Shown piece by piece: positions 6,182 to 8,535 of a DNA stretch of 8,535 bases (position 1 is the stretch's first letter; each line of letters starts with the position of its first letter). Source of the stretch: JANXQG01 sp037147235. Lineage in GTDB: Bacteria > Planctomycetota > Planctomycetia > Pirellulales > Thermoguttaceae. Location: positions 1-8,535 of the forward strand of contig JBAWVO010000282.1 in the NCBI GenBank assembly GCA_037147235.1, read 5' to 3'. The translations under genes and the position numbers were made by a program. The notes under the pieces are model-generated. The model had not been told where the DNA came from. It was given only the letters and a program-made list of their open reading frames with translations, and searched no databases.

Positions 6182-7189
6182 ATGCCACGACCTGTTACCA
6201 TGTTCACGGGCCAATGGGCCGACCTGTCCCTGGAGGATTTGGCCAAGAAGTGCAAAGATTTTGGTTACGATGGCCTTGAATTGGCCTGCTGGGGCGACCA
6301 TTTCCAAGTCGATCTGGCCATGGCTGAGCCGGAATACTGCGAGCGGAAACGCGAATTGCTGGAACGCAACGGACTTCAGGTCTGGGCGATCAGCAGTCAT
6401 CTCGTCGGCCAGGCCGTGCTGGACGTGATCGACTCGCGGCACAAGGCCATCCTGCCACCCTATGTCTGGGGCGACGGCAATCCGGCCGGCGTTAACGCGC
6501 GTGCGGCCGAGGAAATGAAGAATGCGGCCCGAGCGGCACAGAAGCTAGGCGTGACCGTGGTCAACGGTTTCACCGGTTCGAGCATCTGGCAGTGGATTTA
6601 TTCCTTTCCGCCCGTCTCTGAGCAGATGATTGACGACGGCTTCAAACTGCTGGCTGAGCGTTGGAACCCGATTCTTGACGTGTTCGGCGAATGTGGCGTG
6701 AAGTTTGCGTTGGAAGTTCATCCCACGGAAATCGCCTTCGACCTCTACACGGCCGAGCGTGCCCTGGAAGCCCTCGGGCATCGCGAGGAGTTTGGCTTCA
6801 ACTTTGACCCCAGCCACTTGATCTGGCAAGGCGTCGATCCGGTGGAGTTCATTCGTGCGTTCCCAGATCGCATCTATCACGTCCACATGAAGGATGCAAT
6901 TGTCACGCTCAACGGGCGAACCGGCATTCTTGCCAGCCACTTCAACTTCGGCGACCCGCGGCGAGGCTGGGACTTCCGTTCGCTGGGCCACGGCAGCGTG
7001 AATTTTGAAGAGATCATCCGCGCCTTGAATCAGGCGAATTACCAAGGCCCCTTAAGCGTCGAGTGGGAAGACATGGGCATGGACCGTGACCACGGCGCAA
7101 AGGAAGCTTGTGAATTCGTCCGCAAGGTTGACTTCGAGCCTAGTTGTCGGGCCTTCGATTCGGCCTTCGACAAAGAAGAGCAGGCCTGA
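6182..7189 (+). CDS. Sugar phosphate isomerase/epimerase-like TIM-barrel protein
   Basis: This encodes 335 residues of the xylose isomerase-like TIM-barrel superfamily (PF01261), which includes sugar isomerases, epimerases and inosose dehydratases. There is no signal peptide, so it is probably cytoplasmic. The N-terminal strand MPRPVTMFTGQWADLSLEDL and GYDGLELACWGDHFQVD (28-44) match the opening of the fold. Likely divalent-metal ligands sit at strand ends: E178 in FALEVHP, D209/H212 in FNFDPSHLIW, H233/H235 in YHVHMKD, and E294 in LSVEWED. GHGSVNFEEI (269-278) and the closing YQGPLSVEWEDMG are also typical. All expected ligands are present, so it should be active. The substrate cannot be deduced. 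It has no operon partner: it diverges from the antitoxin gene and converges on the anti-sigma gene, sharing a hairpin. Planctomycetes carry many paralogues of this family, usually in sugar or inositol catabolism. Confidence 0.92.
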   Translation: MPRPVTMFTGQWADLSLEDLAKKCKDFGYDGLELACWGDHFQVDLAMAEPEYCERKRELLERNGLQVWAISSHLVGQAVLDVIDSRHKAILPPYVWGDGNPAGVNARAAEEMKNAARAAQKLGVTVVNGFTGSSIWQWIYSFPPVSEQMIDDGFKLLAERWNPILDVFGECGVKFALEVHPTEIAFDLYTAERALEALGHREEFGFNFDPSHLIWQGVDPVEFIRAFPDRIYHVHMKDAIVTLNGRTGILASHFNFGDPRRGWDFRSLGHGSVNFEEIIRALNQANYQGPLSVEWEDMGMDRDHGAKEACEFVRKVDFEPSCRAFDSAFDKEEQA

Positions 7190-7206
7190 AGCCTTTCGTG
7201 AAAACC

Positions 7207-7248
7207 GAAGAAGCGCGGGCGGCAATGGATTACTGCCCGCGTTTCTTC
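7207..7248. terminator. Shared hairpin between convergent genes
   Basis: The arms gaagaagcgcgggc (7207-7220) and gcccgcgtttcttc (7235-7248) are complementary at 13 of 14 positions around a 14-base loop. It starts 18 bases past the TIM-barrel stop. The TAA of the anti-sigma gene (7230-7232) lies in its loop. The GC-rich inner stem flanked by A/G-rich and T/C-rich outer arms could end transcription from both sides. A free T tract is short, so intrinsic termination is plausible but not certain. Confidence 0.55.
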
Positions 7249-7748
7249 TCTTCGGGTAGCTGGAAGGCCGGATGCGGCAACTTTTCGACTTCCGGGCGGA
7301 TCTTTTCCGGGATCTTGCCCAAGTCGTCGGACGGAGGGATCAAGAAGGACTCATCGACAGCCGTTTTCAAAAGCGATGAATTGGGCGAGTGTGACGAACC
7401 ACCAGACCAGCCGCGAATGACAACCAGGGCAATCAAAAAACTGGCGGCTACCGTCAACATCGTCGCCGCATACTGACGCCAGCTTTGCCGCCGCCCAATT
7501 GGCTCAGCTTGTGAGATCGGTTCAGTGCGCACCGGCTCCTGCGCTGCGGACGGGACAATCTGACCCAATTCCGCTTTCCAGCACTGGGCTTCCAAAAAAG
7601 CCAGGGCACAGCGACGCCACCCGTCGGTTTCGTGCTCCAACTGCACGAGCAACGCGCGGCGGTCGGCCTCGCTCAATTCCCCATCGACCAGCAGGTCGAA
7701 TTGGTGCTCTGGGGTTGTCTTGTGGATGCTTTCGTCAAAAACGCTCAT
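7230..7748 (-). CDS. Putative membrane-anchored anti-sigma factor
   Basis: This encodes 172 residues. The ATG at 7748 overlaps the sigma gene stop by four bases (ATGA), which points to translational coupling. The N-terminal domain (about 15-62) reads FDLLVDGELSEADRRALLVQ, then GWRRCALAFLEAQCWKAELG, the layout of a cytoplasmic anti-sigma domain. It lacks the classical zinc-binding H-x3-C-x2-C; the only cysteines are C47 and C56. A proline-rich linker (about 65-85) leads to one membrane helix, AATMLTVAASFLIALVVIRG (94-113). The remaining about 58 residues should be outside the cytoplasm and contain IPPSDDLGKIPEKIRPEVEK. The gene order, coupling and topology are those of an ECF sigma/anti-sigma pair: the protein would hold the sigma factor at the membrane until a signal releases it. 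The role is inferred from context and layout; no recognised sensor domain was seen. Confidence 0.75.
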   Translation of the reverse strand: MSVFDESIHKTTPEHQFDLLVDGELSEADRRALLVQLEHETDGWRRCALAFLEAQCWKAELGQIVPSAAQEPVRTEPISQAEPIGRRQSWRQYAATMLTVAASFLIALVVIRGWSGGSSHSPNSSLLKTAVDESFLIPPSDDLGKIPEKIRPEVEKLPHPAFQLPEEKKRGQ

Positions 7749-8317
7749 GGTTTGACCTCAATCACTTCCAACTTGACTAACTCGGCTCGCAGCCGTGATC
7801 GGGCACGATGCAGGCGCGCTTCGATTGCGCTTTCGGTAATGCCCAGGTGTTCGGCCAACTGGCGGTAACTCCAATCTTCGGTGTATTTCAGCAGGAGGAT
7901 TTCAACATCGCGTCGCGGTATGCACTTCATCGCTTTGCGGATCTGCCCCTTGCGCTCTTTGGCCAACAGCCATTCCAGTGGGCTGTTCCCTCGATCGTAT
8001 TCGGTGGGCTGGGTTCGCTGGACGAAGCGGTCGAGCAACTTGCGGCGGCGGCCCTGCTTACGGCGGTAGAGCAGCGAATGGATGACTGCTAACCGATAAA
8101 GCCAGGGGGTAACCTTCTCCACGTCATTGATCGGCGACTGCTGTCGAACAGCGGCCAGCGAGACTTCCTGCATTACCTCGTCCACGGCTTGTGCTTCACC
8201 AACACGCGCGTAAACCACGGTTCGCAACCAGCGATCGTGCGATACTAGCACGGCCGGCCAATCGATCCTTGGTTTGTTGTCGGTTTCGTTCGTGGGGCGA
8301 GATTTGGGCTGCCTCAT
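7745..8317 (-). CDS. ECF-type RNA polymerase sigma factor
   Basis: This encodes 190 residues from the ATG at 8317. The frame is open to 8401, but the extra 28 residues would span the predicted promoter, so the inner ATG is preferred. No strong Shine-Dalgarno sequence is seen. Region 2 covers about 20-93: RWLRTVVYARVG, the core-binding AVDEVMQEVSLAAV (44-57) and PWLYRLAVIHSLLYRRK (71-87), followed by a basic GRRRK. Region 4 covers about 122-178: IPRRDVEILLLKYTEDWSYR and the helix-turn-helix YRQLAEHLGITESAIEARLH (151-170), then RARSRLRAEL. Regions 1 and 3 are absent, as expected in ECF sigma factors. It should direct RNA polymerase to a specific set of promoters, controlled by the membrane protein encoded directly downstream. 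The MQEVSLAAV/PWLYRLAV pattern looks to me like a planctomycete lineage of these factors. The regulon is unknown. Confidence 0.9.
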   Translation of the reverse strand: MRQPKSRPTNETDNKPRIDWPAVLVSHDRWLRTVVYARVGEAQAVDEVMQEVSLAAVRQQSPINDVEKVTPWLYRLAVIHSLLYRRKQGRRRKLLDRFVQRTQPTEYDRGNSPLEWLLAKERKGQIRKAMKCIPRRDVEILLLKYTEDWSYRQLAEHLGITESAIEARLHRARSRLRAELVKLEVIEVKP

Positions 8318-8372
8318 GACCAATAGTAATGTTACCGCGGGAGGGAAATACCTTGCAGAAAAGACACAACTT

Positions 8373-8401
8373 ATTATCGCGCAGTGGATTGGGTAAGACA
8401 A
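8373..8401 (-). promoter_or_regulatory. Sigma-70-like promoter of the sigma/anti-sigma unit
   Basis: On the minus strand, TTGTCT (8396-8401) and GATAAT (8373-8378) are separated by exactly 17 bases, matching the housekeeping consensus at 4 of 6 and 5 of 6 bases. Transcription would start near 8366, giving a leader of about 50 bases before the ATG at 8317. It suggests basal transcription by the housekeeping sigma factor; autoregulation is not excluded. Confidence 0.55.
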
Positions 8402-8420
8402 GGTAGGGGGAAGGGAAGAG

Positions 8421-8535
8421 AATCCGAAATCCGAAATCCGAAATCCGAATGACGAAATCCGAATGACGAAATCCGAATGACGAAATCCGAATGACGAATG
8501 ACGAATGACGAATGACGAATGACGAATGACGAATG
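8421..8535. repeat. Perfect 7-bp tandem array of two interleaved units
   Basis: There are 16 complete heptamers with no period slip, then three bases at the window edge. Unit A is aatccga and unit B is atgacga. The order is AAAA, then BA three times, then six B. The array begins 19 bases upstream of the sigma gene -35 box and runs off the window. A 7-bp unit makes no constant reading frame, and no ORF uses it. Related words occur between genes in planctomycete genomes, to my recollection. Such arrays readily change copy number. Confidence 0.9.

Noticed and set aside
6545..7045. 166-codon minus-strand frame opposite the TIM-barrel gene
   Set aside because: The plus strand encodes all the family metal-ligand motifs; this frame is a high-G+C shadow.
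8421..8535. CRISPR array
   Set aside because: The repeat unit is 7 bases with no spacers, and no cas gene is near.

Overview
The window looks like a stretch of planctomycete chromosome (Planctomycetota, probably Pirellulales-like). This is inferred from three things: the protein families (a sugar-isomerase-like TIM barrel, an ECF-type sigma factor with a membrane anti-sigma partner, secreted TPR proteins), the moderately high G+C of the coding regions, and intergenic repeat words that I recall as frequent in planctomycete genomes. No database search was possible. I see no rRNA, tRNA, CRISPR array, transposase gene or phage gene.

Layout. Positions 1-651 carry no credible gene; they hold purine/pyrimidine-biased repeat words in direct and inverted copies. 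A small uncharacterised protein (652-1092, minus) faces away from a TPR lipoprotein (1415-2350, plus). Between them sits a 118-bp palindromic MITE-like element (1170-1287). The lipoprotein gene converges on a 1003-residue secreted TPR protein (2377-5388, minus), and a short dispersed repeat covers the junction. Upstream of the large gene is a second MITE-like element (5411-5521) with exact 9-bp terminal inverted repeats and an abutting exact 8-bp target duplication. It is inserted in the tail of a decayed toxin gene. The intact antitoxin of that toxin (5676-5897, minus) overlaps the toxin start by four bases. A TIM-barrel isomerase/epimerase-like gene (6182-7189, plus) follows, then a hairpin shared with a convergent two-gene unit on the minus strand: sigma factor (7745-8317) and membrane-anchored putative anti-sigma factor (7230-7748), joined by an ATGA overlap. 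That unit has a good promoter (8373-8401). Just upstream of it a perfect 7-bp tandem array (8421-8535) runs off the end of the window.

How the parts fit. The sigma and anti-sigma genes form one regulatory module. The antitoxin and toxin remnant are an eroding toxin-antitoxin locus. The two TPR proteins are probably envelope or periplasmic scaffolds, but their targets are unknown. The TIM-barrel gene appears to be a single-gene unit. The most notable signals are non-coding: two MITEs of similar design but unrelated sequence, one of which may have built a hybrid promoter for the large TPR gene; a 25-nt dispersed repeat at two gene ends; and the 7-bp array next to the sigma promoter. I found no convincing new multi-gene system.
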